From Bathymodiolus brooksi (taxonomy: Eukaryota; Mollusca; Bivalvia; Mytilida; Modiolidae), in the NCBI GenBank assembly GCA_963680875.1, contig OY804586.1:52424203-52488202 (forward strand): a DNA stretch of 64,000 nucleotides, read 5' to 3'. Below, one piece after another: positions 54,870 to 64,000 of the stretch. Below the pieces are notes generated by a model. The model did no database searches. It was not told the origin of the DNA and saw only the letters and a list, made by a program, of their open reading frames with translations. The stretch's first letter is position 1. Each line of letters begins with the position of its first letter. The position numbers and the translations under genes were made by a program.

Positions 54870-55330
54870 TATCATACGAGTTTGGTATTATTTGTCCATG
54901 TGAATGCAGGTGGGAATCTCGCCTCATTTATCTTTGATACCAAAGGGACAAGCAAAGCCACATATCGAAGACGGGTAGACAATACAATGGCTGAAATGAA
55001 ATAGACATACAATGGGCCATAAAACACCACACAGAGCAACACGAACACAACGAAAAAACAGGGGTGAACTCAGCTGCTTACGGCATCCCTCGTGTTACAA
55101 ACTCGATGATAAATCACGAATGAGGAAAGGATCGGATTGAAATTACCATAAACGTAACATCTCAATGGTCAAGGTCTGGAATGTCGGATCAACCGAGAGA
55201 TAAAGCGAACAAGAAACCGAGGGAGAAGTCGGATGATCCGTAAGGGTATGCAGTTCCTGCTCCATTATTGACAGACAACACAATAGCCAATTCAAAGAGA
55301 ACATAGTTACAAACAACGATCTTCAAGCGA
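54870..55330 (+). repeat. Repeat B cluster with shared upstream segment
   Basis: TTGGTATTATTTGTCCATGT (from 54882) precedes the B sequence at 54940 and also precedes the B copy at 55815. B continues to ACTCGATGATAAATCACGAA. A second B core fragment is at 55245-55300. Confidence 0.7.
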
Positions 55331-55539
55331 CTACACAGCAAACCTGAAGATTGCCCAGTACCAACCATACACTAGGAAATTAATTCACGTCATTGTCTTT
55401 CATTAATATAAGATGATGTATCATCGTAGGTTTACCTAAATGTAAATCGAGCTAAACTACTTGCTCCTTACGGCTTTTGACTTTTAAAAGTTTCGATGGA
55501 AGACATTCGAGGAATAGCAGGAATATAGATTGATCAGAC

Positions 55540-55690
55540 GACTGAGTGATTGTTATTTATCGCTAGCCGAGCATTTCTGTCAGCTGTATTATGGCGAGAA
55601 CAAGTTACATTTGACGAGATTATGATATCTATGAAATGGACTAACACGCTTAGCTTAAGTACTGCTAATTCACTAAAGCAACAGTTCACA
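55540..55690 (-). mobile_element. Repeat D, tail portion
   Basis: CAGCTGTATTATGGCGAGAA and GACTAACACGCTTAGC resemble 63690-63800. Confidence 0.6.
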
Positions 55691-55724
55691 GGAACTGCTT
55701 ACCCTTCCGGAGCACCTGAGTTAT

Positions 55725-55990
55725 ATCATACAACTTTGGTATTATTTGTCCATGTGGCTGCAGGAGGAAAGGGAAGCTTGCCTCATTGATCTTTGACTAA
55801 GGAGGAGGAAGAATAGATTGAAAACAGCAAAGTGGCAATCAAAAGCCACAAATCGGATAAGGACAGACAATACAATGGCCGAAATAAAAAGAACAAATAG
55901 ACGTCCAATGGTCAACAAAAAACTACATATAGCAACACCGAGGGAGAACTCGGGTGGTCCGTCAGTATAAGCAGTTTCTGCTCCATGTCA
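55725..55990 (+). repeat. Repeat B with shared upstream segment, second copy
   Basis: It matches 54880-55080 with 30-40 bp extra sequence, ending in a diverged core (ATAAGCAGTTTCTGCTCCAT). Confidence 0.7.
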
Positions 55991-55999
55991 TCCGCTTTG

Positions 56000-56619
56000 G
56001 GCACATTATCCAACCAGTATTTCATTTTGCTTTTTGATAATGCTAGCTCAAAGGAAAAGCAGCAAGAAACAATTTTACAGACTCAACTTCTATATCTATA
56101 AGTATTTATAGTATGTTAATTTGTAAAATCTCCACAAATCCTTAACATCCAAGTCTAACAGTATTTTACATGGTAGTGTTAATTTTATTGTGTCATTTTC
56201 TACAAACGTGAATGTTATTATGAGAGTTGTGGTCTTTTACATCGTATAATAACTCATGTTATTAGAATTGACATTAATTGTTCATCTTCTTTGTGTTACA
56301 ATTTATATGTATTGAACACTCTCTTATTCGTCATTTATAATAAATGAACATTTCAATTCAAATATGTATTTGATTATTTGATTGGAGTTCTCTATACTCA
56401 TCTACCATCAAACAGAGCACAACATTAACACTTAAAGCTTTCCAGGAGTCTGACATAAATATATATATTATATCTAATCAATGAACACCGGAACGACGGT
56501 TCAATAAACACACAACTTTGTTTTCACATTGAGTTTTCAATGTCCGTATATTATTGGTAAAACTAATGTTTTCGTCCGTCCTCATGCCTCGGTAAACTTC
56601 GGAGATTTAAGCAATCATG
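56000..56619. other. No gene seen
   Basis: AT-rich sequence with no supported feature. Confidence 0.4.
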
Positions 56620-56623
56620 TTAA

Positions 56624-56889
56624 GGTGGTACCATACAATTCAGGTAAAATTTGATCTGCTCGTTTAATTTTCTTATTTTTTTGTCAGTGTGTTTGAATAT
56701 ATCCACAGTAATAATATTTTAGCAAATTCCAACCAACAGATTCAGAGATATAAATTCACTAGCCACATAGCAGCTTTTCTCTCTGTGGTTTTGATCACCG
56801 AGATGCTTGAAATCTGCATACAAACATCATATGATCAAAACATTCAACTGATTTTAAAGAGTTATCTCCCTGTAGTGTATGGTACCACC
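56624..56889. mobile_element. TTAA-flanked MITE, copy 1
   Basis: It begins GGTGGTACCATAC and ends GTATGGTACCACC (13-bp perfect inverted ends), flanked by TTAA at 56620-56623 and 56890-56893. TTAA duplication is the hallmark of piggyBac-like insertion, but the ends do not start with CCC, so the superfamily is open. The 85-codon ORF inside is not convincing. Confidence 0.85.
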
Positions 56890-57164
56890 TTAAGACACTT
56901 TGGGTTACTTCCTACCAGAGACTTACATTATTTGGCTTTATGTTAATTATGAGCATACCAAAATGAAGGTCATTCCGGAAACGTTTTTTGCAACAGACAG
57001 AATACACTTGCAGTCTGTGTCTTTTATATGTAGCAATATTTCCATCATTGAGGGTTACATCTAACATGCCAAGGGTTTCTAGTGTTTAAGTTTAAGTCAT
57101 TACATCGAAAAATTTAAAGCTTCACATGAATTGGTTAACCGGTACGGAATATTTTTCACATTTG

Positions 57165-57320
57165 ACCCGTTTTTTGTGGAGTTCTCGTTGGTCACTGTTT
57201 AGTTTTGTGTGTATCATTTTGAGGAGCATTGCTTGTCAATTGTCTTTTCGCCATTGTATTGTCCGTCTGTCTTAGTTTTCAACTTTCTGATTACCTCTTT
57301 GATGCATTCAAGATTTTCTT
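57165..57320 (-). repeat. Repeat B, 5' part
   Basis: TTGGTCACTGTTTAGTTTTG through TCTGATTACCTCTTTGATGC. The core is missing. Confidence 0.65.
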
Positions 57321-57509
57321 GTAAAATATGAATTGAATCTCATAGGTAATGACACACATACGTATACTAGTACCCCTATTTAAACGGAAGGTTGTGGACT
57401 TAAATGATGTCTCAATGTTAGATTGACTATATGAAATAAACTATTTCCCAAGATTAATCTCTTTTGAAGTACATAGACTGTGTACTTAATGTGAATGGCT
57501 CTCTTGATA

Positions 57510-57780
57510 GGGAGGACCCGGGTGGCTCAATGAGTTAGGTAGTTGGATTACCTAACAACTCATACAAGCCTATCACCAATACGGCGTGGGTTCGCGTCCG
57601 GCTTTGTAAATTACAAAAAGGATGCACTCGACTCGCAGCCGCAAGTGATAAAGTTTACCAGATGGTCCGTGGTTCTCTCCGGGTACTCCGGCTTCCTCCA
57701 CCACTAAAACTGGTCGCCATGATATAGGTGAAATATTGCTGAAAGTGACCTTAAAACACCACAAATCAAAAATCAATCAA
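57510..57780 (+). mobile_element. SINE-A2
   Basis: GACCCGGGTGGCTCAATGAG, box B GGGTTCGCGTCC, then the body with a small deletion (CCAGATGGTCCGTGG in place of the longer form) and an AATCAATCAA tail. No clear target duplication. Confidence 0.9.
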
Positions 57781-58837
57781 CTCGTTAAAGTGGAAAGAAA
57801 CCCAACAAGATGTGTGTTTATTTCAAACAATTGAAGGCCTTTCTATGCTTATATGTAACCAATGGTGTATTCGCACAAACGTTTGAAATATTGCGATTTT
57901 TATTTTTATTGGTGCCGTCATTTTCTGAAACACTTTTGTATTAAAGAGCACAACATTGCTTATTTCAACATCAAACCTCAGTTTAATTTCGTAGCTCATC
58001 TATCAAGCAACATTCGCTAATCTAAAATAGCCGCAGATAAGAAAAAATTATCGAACTGGAAAGTATTTCACACATATATTTTTGGAAACAAGCCAAAGCA
58101 ATATCTTAGAGTTGTTGTTAACGTTCTGAAAAAAAATAAACAATGACAGGAGTCATACAGATAAGGTGGGATGGGTGCACTGTTGTTTCGGTGCTTAACT
58201 GTTAACTGGTGACGTCAATAATTTTCTCTACCGAATATTCTGTTGCGACATTATATGGAACTAAACCCATATTTTCTGATTCCCTATTCATTAAAAATCG
58301 GTAAATGTCATTCTCTTCGAAGAGTAATATTTAAATATGCATATGGTGATGCATTGTAACCATTAAGAATTAGACAGTAGCAAATTATATGCGATGACCA
58401 TCTTGATTTGTAACTATTTCTTGGTAATAAATAGAATGTGAGGTGATGAATGATGTTATATAAGCCAATTAGCCACCCAGTTTTATTGTAGATGACACAT
58501 GTTTACGACAAATGACTGTGATACAATGTAATTACAACAAGTCATATAGTCGCTGCACGAAATACAGTTTAATTTCATATTTTGTAAGTAAGACATAATT
58601 GATTACTGCTGAAGTACCAACCATTTTCCTATCTAGTGTGTGGGTTTGGAAATAAAAACAATATCTTCCTGTCTGGCAAACAAATTATTATACTTGAATA
58701 TCGACTCTTTTACCATATAAGCCCTTTGTAAGCTGTGAAATAAAATACGCTTCCACTCAAATACGAAACAAATGTAGTAAAATAAATCCCAGCAACCTGA
58801 AAATCGTTGAACTTATGAGTAATAAATACGTAACTAC
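57781..58837. other. No gene seen
   Basis: AT-rich sequence with no supported feature. Confidence 0.4.
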
Positions 58838-58841
58838 TTAA

Positions 58842-59070
58842 GGTGCTGCCATATACTTCAGGTAACATTTGATCTGCTCGTTTAATTTTCTTATTTTTTT
58901 TAACAAATTCCAACTAACAGACTCGGAGCAATAAATTCACTAGCCACATAGCAGCTTTTCTCTCTGTGGTCTTGATCATCGAGATGCTTGAAATCTGCAT
59001 ACAAACATCATATGATCAAAACGTTCAACTGATTTTAAAGAGTTATGTCCCTGTAGTGTATGGTACCCCC
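58842..59070. mobile_element. TTAA-flanked MITE, copy 2 (internally deleted)
   Basis: Same family as 56624-56889, flanked by TTAA at 58838-58841 and 59071-59074. About 37 bp after the T-run is missing, and the inverted ends are diverged (GGTGCTGCCATATAC / GTATGGTACCCCC). Confidence 0.85.
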
Positions 59071-59074
59071 TTAA

Positions 59075-59175
59075 GTTAGTGCAGACGACGCGCTTCTGGA
59101 ACAACCTTCATCAGGTACGTCATCAGGTACGTCTTTGGGAGCAAGAGATCTCTAGGACCTGAATTGGATAGCCAA
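59075..59175 (+). repeat. Dispersed repeat G fragment
   Basis: GTTAGTGCAGACGACGCGCT and CTTCATCAGGTACGTC (duplicated) directly abut the TTAA of the preceding MITE. Confidence 0.65.
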
Positions 59176-59804
59176 GATTGTCTATGCTTTTTCCTCAAAT
59201 GCTGAAGATTGTGATTTAGATAACAAGCATAGCTATGTGTTGCTTCTCCTCAAATCACATAACTTTAAATGGTAATATGATACGACTGGTTGAATCGTAG
59301 CCATGTGAACGAGCAAACATATACATGTGAGATATGTCTAGAAAAAATATAGCCCAACGTGTTCGTCCCTACAACAACCAGCATAGGATAGAAGGATTGA
59401 CCAGGACACCACGTCATCACGAAGTAACTTGTTCTCGGCATGGTATAGCTGAAAAAGTCCTCAATTAGCATTGAGTAACAATGACTAACTCTTCTGAATA
59501 TGGACTTATGTGGACGGATGGACAAATACGTCTAGTAAAATAAATGCAAGGTTAAATATTTCCTAGTTCAAAAGGTACTTGGAATCACTTTTCTAATCGG
59601 AATAGTCTATGAGACTTTTACCTACAATACTGATGATTCACGAGAGAAATTTCAATTGTAGCTATGGTAAATGCACGAGTTTAGATGGAAGAACGTCGTT
59701 TGATAAATGTCATGTACCCCGCACTGGAGAAACTATGTCCAATTCCCACACCCCAGGGTTCCCTGATTCAAGTTGTTGTAGTTCATAGCATTGTCGATCA
59801 GCTG
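59176..59804. other. No gene seen
   Basis: No supported ORF or repeat. Confidence 0.4.
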
Positions 59805-60035
59805 TGTTTGTATCTAGATTAACACGACGGATGCCACTAATGGAGCAGGAACTGCTTAAACCTCCGGAGCACTTGAGTTGACCCCCAGTTTTTAGTGGGG
59901 TTCGTGTTACTAGTTTTCTGTGTAGTGTTTTGTAGATCGTTGTTAGTCCTTTTTCTCTTGGCCATTGTGTTGTCTGTTCTTCTTCAATTTATGGATTCTT
60001 ATTACCCCTTTGGTATCTTCAAACTCTTCGTTTTG
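59805..60035 (-). repeat. Interspersed repeat B with intact core
   Basis: ATTAACACGACGGATGCCAC, TAATGGAGCAGGAACTGCTT, ending CCTTTGGTATCTTCAAACTC. Confidence 0.85.
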
Positions 60036-60464
60036 TCATTGTTTTTTCATGATCAATTTGATGTGAATTTTCCACCGTTTATGTTTCGCCTATAAGATAA
60101 TCAATATTTGTTGTTTGGTACATAATGTTCTATTAAGTGTTTCTTGGCCTTCCGTTTGCAATTATTTAGCCATAAACGTGGTAAATAGGACATCAATGCG
60201 CAATTAATCAACACTAATGGATACCTTAGAAAATTTACATTATACACAGATTGCATTCAGTCAGCAATATATATACACAATACACAAACACTGTTGGAAA
60301 ATAAAAATAAAATTGTTTGTATGAGATTTAAAACAGGTAGAAAAGAGAGCCTTTGATTAACTTTATTGGGATGTTTCGTAGGGAATGCAAATGAATGTTA
60401 TTTCTACCGACAATGTACGTATATTACGTTTATCATGTAATGTCAAAATGTCGATACCAACAGC

Positions 60465-60705
60465 CATATTGACTTATCACTGGGATTGTAACTAGCGTAA
60501 CACGACGAGTGCCACTAGTGGAGCAGGAACTGATTATCCTTCCCGAACACACGAGTTCATCCCCGCTTTTTAGTTTGTGTCACTCGATCTTTAGTTTTCT
60601 GTGTAATGTTTGTAGATCGTTGTTTAGCCATTGTCTTGTCTGTCTTTCTATATACGGATTCTGATTACCCCTTTGGTATCTTCAAACTCGTCATACTGAA
60701 AAAAA
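60465..60705 (-). repeat. Interspersed repeat B with intact core
   Basis: GACTTATCACTGGGATTGTA, AACACGACGAGTGCCACTAG, ending TTTGGTATCTTCAAACTCGT. Confidence 0.85.
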
Positions 60706-60864
60706 ACAGAATTAAGCGTTATTCTGATCGCTTTCAATGATGTCCTCTGTCCTGTCCACACAACACTTTTACCATTTCTCAGGTACCAGGAGATTGCTAA
60801 CTAGACGAATGAAGGAAAATATTCCTATTCATTTGTTGTACATTAAATGTAATGACGGCAGGAT

Positions 60865-61085
60865 AAGAAAAGTTTGAAAATACCAAAGAGGTAATCAGAA
60901 GCCGTTAATCTAAGATACCAAAGAGGTAATCAGAAGCCGTAAATCTAAGATACCAAAGAGGTAATCAGAAGCCGTAAATCTAAGATACCAAAGAGGTAAT
61001 CAGAAGCCGTAAATCTAAGATACCAAAGAGGTAATCAGAAGCCGTAAATCGAAGAAGGACAGACAATACAATGGCCAACACACAA
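60865..61085 (+). repeat. Repeat B with 35-bp tandem array of its 5' end
   Basis: GATACCAAAGAGGTAATCAG repeats at 35-bp spacing (60879, 60914, 60949, 60984, 61019). Only the last unit continues into normal B sequence (CGAAGAAGGACAGACAATAC). Confidence 0.9.
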
Positions 61086-62110
61086 CAAATAGTTATAACT
61101 TGAATTTATCAATAAACAAGCTTTCGTTGTAAGCATTTAGTTATATATGTATATTTATGTCATCAAATGGAATGTATATTGGATTGATTGTTGGTTTCTT
61201 AATATTCAGCGGCAAATATTTAATGCATTTACATGACTAGAACAACTTCATATAAAATTAAAATATGACACAGAAATGACAATGTGACAATTTCTTTTGA
61301 CTTTTTCTGAAAAGGTATGGAGAATTGGTTAGGGACGAAAAAACATTCGCCTTTTGTATTATCCCCGGCTTGATAAAAATGTCGGCTTTTGATTGGTCGA
61401 TGACCCGTTGGTACAAAACCCATGTCCCCGGCTTGTAGTCACGTAACGTCACGGGGGGTCTTGACGTTGCTATGCATGTCAAACTCATGATATAAAAACG
61501 CTTTGCATCCCACACGGAGAAGGCAGGACGGAATTCTTGAGAAAAAAATATGGGAAACGTCCTTATAAATACAAAATAAAAAAACCAAAAACAATGCAGC
61601 AAATTATATTAAGAAATTTAATATTCTTACGGCCATGTTTACCGGGTAGTGTTGATTCGCGCTACATGAAACATTGATTTTGATGTTATTTCAAATTTGT
61701 GTCTTCGTAGAAATGGTCAAGTTGTTTGAATACAAGCATTTTAAAATCATTTCGCATTATTGTTATCACATGAATACGTCATTCGCTTTATCGTATTATA
61801 AGTGTATGACACATTTGTATTTTTATCAATGGAATTCTTGAACCTATTTCTGGTGACGTCATTAATGTCGTAACGCTATCCACGTGACAATACGCGGCAA
61901 ATACAAAGCAAACCAAATCACAACAAAATAAAACTGAATAACATTAAAAATTAGTTAGCATCTCCCTACACTTGGTCAAAGTCCACCCAAAGTTTCACCT
62001 GAGCTATGCTATTTTAGTCCGCAAGTCCAAAAACGTTTTGATTACGCTACAAAAATATCAAGAAAATCCACTAAAAATATTTTTTTGTTTTCAAATCGGG
62101 GATAAAATCG
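61086..62110. other. No clear gene; promoter-like cluster inside
   Basis: See 61390-61500. Short minus-strand ORFs across it lack recognisable features. Confidence 0.4.
61390..61500 (+). promoter_or_regulatory. Candidate RNA polymerase II promoter
   Basis: Within a local GC-rise lie GATTGGTC (inverted CCAAT box, 61391), an ACGTAACGTCACG CRE-like pair (61440), TTGACGTTGC (61463), ATGCAT and finally GATATAAAAACG (61489). The spacing from CCAAT to TATA is about 100 bp, as in many animal promoters. No credible downstream exon was identified: the first ATG (61550) opens only nine codons. Confidence 0.3.
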
Positions 62111-62249
62111 TTATCTGCGTGTCTATCCGTGGGCATTGAGATTGTACCACCCTTCAGCATCAATGTGCAACCTTCGGCTTCGCCTCAGGCTATACAGAAG
62201 TGCTTCAGGGTGGTACAATCTCAATGCCCACTGGTAGACACGTAGATAA
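62111..62249. mobile_element. Foldback MITE
   Basis: TTATCTGCGTGTCTATCCGT...ACCACCCTTCAGCA is mirrored by TGCTTCAGGGTGGTACAATC...GTAGATAA with few mismatches. The loop contains CCTTCGGCTTCGCCTCAGGC, echoing the loop of the element at 42125. Confidence 0.85.
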
Positions 62250-62844
62250 CTGATAGTGCTTACCATGAGCCTACATTTTACAAATCTGTGTTTAACATGC
62301 AATGACTAGATCACTCGCCACAGTATCAACTATTTATATGACGTTGAATCGTCAGGTTTTTGGTTGGAACAGGCAAAACAAGGCGTCGGGGTTAAACCGG
62401 CTAATGAGATCCCCAATCAAATATGTTTGGTATTGTAATCGGCCATGCGTTTGAGGTCAAACCTTTATTATTTCTCTTCATAATTTTATCTCTCACAAAG
62501 TATTCGTTCTATCAATGCCATCTAACTGATATCAATTTTGCTTTCTTGGTTAACGAATATTGTCGTCATTTTATATTTCATTCATGTCAGTGGAAGACAA
62601 AAACATATTTGGGTCATGTTTTCAAAGTATGAATATAGAATCTAACAAACAAATGAATGTCCCATTAATCGGTTGAACGCCACCACTTTTCTGTGCCTAT
62701 CACAAGACAGAAACTAGATTTACATGTACCTAGATGTCTCGTCTTTTGTGCTTTCAGTTTCTGTTTGCCAGAAAAAAAAATGTTTGGTGTTTTTGTGGTA
62801 TTAATATACAAGAAAACACAACCAGTAACTCTCTAAAACATGCA
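62250..62844. other. No gene; repeat E fragment
   Basis: 62355-62410 matches repeat E (GGAACAGGCAAAACAAGGCG, GGTTAAACCGGCTAATGAGA). Confidence 0.5.
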
Positions 62845-63255
62845 TAAGAAGCAGGAGCTGCTTACCTTTCGCAAGCACCTGAGTTCATTCCCGGCTTTTG
62901 GTTGGGTCCGTGTTGCTCATCTTTTCAGTTTTTTGTGTTATCCTATTATGCGTCGTTACTTTCTGAGTTCCGTGTTGTAGTCTTCGTTACGATTTCCACA
63001 TAAAATCGATGTTCGGTTCGTCTTTACCTCCAGTTGTTTGTAGGCGAGCTTTTATTTACGTTATTTGTGTTTGTTTACGTACAGTGTTGTCCAACAAATA
63101 TTTTGCAATGTTTTTGCTTTGTTTGTCTTCGTTGCCAGTTTGTCTATGTTGCCAGTTTCTTTGGATTGTCCAGTTTCTATTGTCCCTTCAATATTCTCTA
63201 ACGTTTTTTTACTTCCATTGTTTTGTAGGATTTCACAAAAAAACCCAAAGGGATT
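62845..63255 (-). repeat. Interspersed repeat C
   Basis: Inverted C: AAGAAGCAGGAGCTGCTTAC (core), TTACGATTTCCACATAAAAT, GTCTTTACCTCCAGTTGTTT. It matches 13300-13600 and 37900-38100. Confidence 0.8.
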
Positions 63256-63274
63256 AAGGTTCTCAGGAAGAGTA

Positions 63275-63500
63275 AGTAATTAAATTACTCGATCTGGGTT
63301 ATAATAAATAAGGGTAATAACAAAATTACCGAACTCCGAGCAATCTTACAAAGGGAAAGTCAAAACTCATAAGTATATAAACAGACAAAATCAGTCAACA
63401 ACCGGAAAACTGTGAAAACCGTAATGACCCTGACTTGGTACAGGCATTTCTAAAGAAATGGTGGGTTGAATCAGATTTTAAAGCGCTTATTAAGCTTAAC
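63275..63500 (-). repeat. Dispersed repeat F, inverted copy
   Basis: AAGGGTAATAACAAAATTAC, TCAGTCAACAACCGGAAAAC and GGCATTTCTAAAGAAATGGT mirror 40640-40845. Confidence 0.75.
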
Positions 63501-63654
63501 GTCATCGCTTCTATAATCTTTACTTGCCATCATTCATTGCTTGATCCATGTACAATATACCTGTCTCGCTGCAGACATGTTTTTGCTGTGATCTTCAAAA
63601 TTTCTTGTTTCCATAACTAGCTTTGGAAATTATTGACTTGGATAGTAATTGGGT

Positions 63655-63990
63655 GATATGTAGTTTAACGCCAACTCTGCAATTTTTCAGCTATATCATG
63701 GCAAGAACAAGTTAATTTTCAATGAGATGATGATGAGATCTGCTTTGTGCTAGACCAACATGCTTAGTTGAATGTTTTAGTTCTAGCTCACTGAAACAAC
63801 AATCCGCGGAGAGACTCGGACACAATAGCCTGATTTCGAGCCAACCAGTCTGTGTTCTTTCTCCGTAATGTGGCATGCTTAGCGGAGAAGAAACAAATAC
63901 CAATTTCATAGTCGTTGCCTTGACCCGATCGGAGATCGAACTCACAATCTACTGCAGTCGAGACGAGCACACTGACCATTGTACTATTGA
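63655..63990 (-). mobile_element. Repeat D, fullest copy in the window
   Basis: The tail GTTTAACGCCAACTCTGCAA and TCAGCTATATCATGGCAAGA precede a body with GCTAGACCAACATGCTTAGT, CTTTCTCCGTAATG and a tRNA-like head near 63905-63985 (inverse box B GAGATCGAACTC). The tail words resemble those of SINE-A1/A2, suggesting a related third SINE family. Confidence 0.7.
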
Positions 63991-64000
63991 CTTCCATCAA

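Noticed and set aside
56689..56946. 85-codon ORF
   Set aside because: It lies inside a TTAA-flanked MITE, and the second copy does not keep the frame because of the internal deletion.
61258..61602. 114-codon minus-strand ORF
   Set aside because: No motif, and it overlaps a plus-strand promoter-like cluster; probably fortuitous.

Overview
This 64 kb window is AT-rich, intron-style eukaryotic DNA dominated by transposable elements and minisatellites. Two abundant tRNA-headed SINE families sharing one tail, several foldback MITE families and LINE relics look most like a mollusc, probably a bivalve and possibly a mytilid. That placement rests on remembered resemblance of the repeats, not on a search. 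No bacterial operon, rRNA, functional tRNA gene or CRISPR array was seen.

Host coding potential is sparse. The best candidate is a small secreted cysteine-rich peptide gene on the minus strand (11842 to 10336). It has a TATA box, a 67-nt signal-peptide exon, a phase-1 intron of 1309 nt with consensus GT/AG ends, and a second exon encoding six cysteines. Weaker host candidates are a proline/glutamine-rich ORF (41462 to 41112, minus), an unassigned possible exon near 54400-54195 (minus) and a promoter-like cluster near 61390-61500 (plus).

Transposon-coding sequence includes a near-intact two-ORF non-LTR retrotransposon (47304-52900: ORF1 356 aa, ORF2 about 1245-1299 aa with endonuclease, reverse transcriptase and a CCHC knuckle). 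It lies inside an older interspersed repeat. There are also a PIF/Harbinger (HARBI1-like) fragment cut off just before its first catalytic aspartate (37170-36541, minus), two LINE 3' ends (11040-10632 minus; 43915-44670 plus), a third LINE 3'UTR relic (6213-6430) and a frameshifted reverse-transcriptase-like relic (38562-38123, minus).

Layout: 1-3.5 kb holds a 199-bp direct repeat pair, a 29-bp minisatellite and a hAT MITE with 8-bp target duplication. 5.4-9 kb holds a SINE nested in a repeat, a foldback and a 46-bp minisatellite. 9.7-12 kb is the secreted-peptide locus. 13-23 kb is a mosaic of repeats and minisatellites (46-, 95-, 51- and 24-bp units). 23-35 kb has MITEs and many SINEs with target duplications. 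35.8-41.5 kb has the Harbinger and reverse-transcriptase relics and the P/Q-rich ORF. 42-46 kb has a foldback, a LINE end and SINEs. 47-53 kb is the full LINE. 54-64 kb has foldbacks, two TTAA-flanked MITE copies and repeat clusters.

I use working names for repeats seen several times here: SINE-A1 and SINE-A2 (different tRNA heads, common tail), D (another tRNA-headed repeat), B and C (interspersed repeats sharing a palindrome-rich 3' core), and E, F, G (other dispersed repeats).
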